In this document: positions 5,577-7,094 of the stretch, in pieces
Position numbering within the stretch: position 1 is the first letter of the stretch
Layout of the letters: each line of letters begins with the position of its first letter
DNA from: ZLKRG08 sp051006515
GTDB lineage: Bacteria; Actinomycetota; Actinomycetes; Nanopelagicales; Nanopelagicaceae
Assembly: GCA_051006515.1 (NCBI GenBank)
Contig: JBPCTD010000008.1
Location: 1 to 7,094 of the forward strand
DNA length: 7,094 bases
Direction of reading: 5' to 3'
Program-made: the position numbers and the translations under genes
The notes under the pieces: generated by a model
Databases searched by the model: none
Told to the model about the DNA's origin: nothing
What the model saw: only the letters and a program-made list of their open reading frames with translations

Positions 5577-7093
5577 TGATGCGATTCGTTCTCTAGCTCT
5601 TTAGCAGTTGGCTTAGCAATCTGTTCAGCATTTGCACGAGACCAGCGTTCACGAAGTTTTGCTTGAAGAGCGCGAGGGCGTCTAACCCCATTTGCATCAA
5701 CTTCAGGAACTTCAAGAGCACCGATTTGTTCATGTGAGGTTAGCTTCCAAACTTCTTCTTTGGAAAGCGGTTCGTGTACTTCTACGAATTCACCATGTGG
5801 CAAGCGAACTAGGCGACCAGTTTCGCGGCCATGTAGAACCAAGTCGCGATCAGCGCGTTGTAGCGATAAACAAACTCGCTTGGTGATAAAGAAAGTCAAT
5901 ATCGGAAGCACGACGATTCCGATACGTGCAAACCACATGATGTGATTAATTGAGGAAGAGAAGTGGGTTGCAATTAAATCGTTGCCTCCATTTAGTAGCG
6001 CAACAAACATAAACATCATTACTGCGGCACCAATTCCGGTACGGGTAGGTGCATTGCGTGGACGATCAAGTAGATGATGTTCGCGATCATCGCCAGTAAT
6101 CCAGCGTTCGATCCATGGCCATAACGCCATCGGAGTAAATACCAGACCAGGAATAATCAAACCTGGTAACAAGATATTCCAAGAGATGGTGTAACCAAAT
6201 GCATGTGTTTCAAGCGGCGGCGCCATACGAACCAAACCATCAAGCCAGCCCATATAAAAGTCTGGCTGTGAACCGGCCGAAATCTGTCCTGGCGTGTAAG
6301 GACCGTATAACCAAATTGGGTTAATAGAAGCTACTGCGCCAAGAAGCGCTGTAATACCGAAGACCACAAAGAAGAAGCCGCCAGCTTTAGCCATGTAAAC
6401 CGGCATCAATGGATAACCAACGACGTTCTTTTCAGTGCGACCTGGACCAGGGTATTGAGTGTGCTTCTGGTACCAAACCAACATTAAGTGTGCAGTGATT
6501 AGCGCCAAGAAAATTCCAGGAAGCAATAGCACGTGTACTGTGTAAATGCGTGGGATAAAAGAATGCCCCGGGAATTCTCCACCAAATGCGAAGAAGGCTA
6601 GATATGAACCAACAACTGGGATTGCTTGAATGATCGCTTCAGCGATACGAATACCAGTTCCAGAAAGAAGATCATCAGGAAGTGAGTAACCCAAGAAACC
6701 TTCGACAATACCAAGGGTTAGAAGTCCAACACCGATCACCCAGTTAAATTCACGTGGTTTACGGAAAGCGCCAGTAAAGAAGACGCGCAGCATATGAATA
6801 ATCATCGCCGCCATGAAAATGATGGCAGCCCAGTGGTGGATCTGACGCATAAGCAAGCCGCCTCGCACATCAAATGAAATATGAAGTGCTGATTCGTAAG
6901 CTGCGGACATCTTAACGCCTTGCAGCGGTTGATACGAACCTTCGTAAACAACTTCCTTCATTGAAGGGTCAAACCAGAATGTTAAGAAAGTTCCGGTTGC
7001 TAACAAAATGATGAATGAATAAAGAACTATTTCACCTAGCAAGAATGACCAATGATCAGGGAAGACTTTAGTTAAATTCTTCTTTAGCCACTT
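5573..7093 (-). CDS. qcrB: Cytochrome b subunit of the bcc complex, 5'-truncated by the window edge
   Basis: 506 visible residues of the menaquinol-oxidising cytochrome b of the bcc-aa3 supercomplex. The frame is open to the right edge, and the first visible residues (KWLKKNLTKVFPDHWSFLLG) are family sequence, so a TTG at 7042 is internal; about 35 residues seem missing. With numbering from the first visible codon, haem ligands are H86 and H100 on one helix and H187 and H202 on another. The 15-residue spacing of the second pair is the cytochrome b6-like pattern. LPDDLLSGTG and the quinol-site PDFY (277-280), the counterpart of PEWY, are present. The long C-terminal tail (LVRLPHGEFVEVHEPL, then a charged segment) is actinobacterial. 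In the usual order qcrA, qcrC and perhaps ctaE would lie just beyond the right edge. It faces the oxidase genes, and its TAG stop overlaps the uppP stop. Confidence 0.97.
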   Translation of the reverse strand, partial: KWLKKNLTKVFPDHWSFLLGEIVLYSFIILLATGTFLTFWFDPSMKEVVYEGSYQPLQGVKMSAAYESALHISFDVRGGLLMRQIHHWAAIIFMAAMIIHMLRVFFTGAFRKPREFNWVIGVGLLTLGIVEGFLGYSLPDDLLSGTGIRIAEAIIQAIPVVGSYLAFFAFGGEFPGHSFIPRIYTVHVLLLPGIFLALITAHLMLVWYQKHTQYPGPGRTEKNVVGYPLMPVYMAKAGGFFFVVFGITALLGAVASINPIWLYGPYTPGQISAGSQPDFYMGWLDGLVRMAPPLETHAFGYTISWNILLPGLIIPGLVFTPMALWPWIERWITGDDREHHLLDRPRNAPTRTGIGAAVMMFMFVALLNGGNDLIATHFSSSINHIMWFARIGIVVLPILTFFITKRVCLSLQRADRDLVLHGRETGRLVRLPHGEFVEVHEPLSKEEVWKLTSHEQIGALEVPEVDANGVRRPRALQAKLRERWSRANAEQIAKPTAKELENESHH

Positions 7094-7094
7094 G

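Noticed and set aside
5692..5945. Small plus-strand open frames opposite the 3' end of qcrB
   Set aside because: The charged, Arg/Ser-rich products are explained by reading the qcrB tail backwards; no ribosome site stood out.
7040..7042. TTG as the start of qcrB
   Set aside because: Seventeen upstream codons in the same frame encode conserved QcrB sequence up to the window edge, so the gene is truncated by the window and does not start here.
1..7094. A new defence, mobile or biosynthetic system
   Set aside because: Each major gene belongs to a known family with a housekeeping or respiratory role, and I saw no integrase, transposase, terminal repeats, array or sharp composition shift. The novelty seen is at the level of residues, motifs and gene arrangement.

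Overview
The window looks like a chromosomal respiratory locus from a low-GC, compact-genome actinobacterium. The best guess is a freshwater planktonic lineage of the acI / Nanopelagicales type, but that is inference from protein style, AT-leaning codon use and tight gene packing, not a database match. Actinobacterial hallmarks are CtaF with its SPHSWW signature, a DUF3043 protein next to a HesB/ErpA-type Fe-S carrier, and a QcrB with a long C-terminal tail. No mobile element, CRISPR array, tRNA or rRNA was seen, and every major gene belongs to a recognisable family.

Layout, left to right. (1) The 3' part of an aldo/keto reductase gene (+), cut by the left edge. (2) A DUF3043 membrane protein (-), whose stop overlaps that of the reductase. 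(3) A 132-bp divergent intergenic region with three copies of a 7-mer and candidate promoters. (4) An ErpA/IscA-type A-type Fe-S carrier (+), followed by helically phased T-tracts and a hairpin. (5) ctaC-ctaD-ctaF (+), encoding cytochrome c oxidase subunits II, I and IV, apparently started by a leaderless promoter. (6) uppP (+), an undecaprenyl-diphosphatase 15 bp behind ctaF. (7) qcrB (-), cytochrome b of the bc1 complex, converging on uppP with a 4-bp stop overlap and cut by the right edge.

Functionally, QcrB and the CtaC/D/F oxidase belong to the actinobacterial cytochrome bcc-aa3 menaquinol oxidase supercomplex. ErpA plausibly supplies Fe-S clusters, for example to the Rieske protein, whose gene is not in the window. 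UppP recycles the lipid carrier for cell-wall synthesis and appears to ride on the oxidase transcript.

The points most worth a second look are: apparent joint loss of all three side chains that form the Mg/Mn site between oxidase subunits I and II; strong over-representation of the palindrome AGCGCT; two convergent gene pairs whose stops share a palindromic tetranucleotide; a triple 7-mer in the DUF3043/erpA promoter region; and a leaderless promoter signature at ctaC. I found no convincing evidence for a wholly new multi-gene system.
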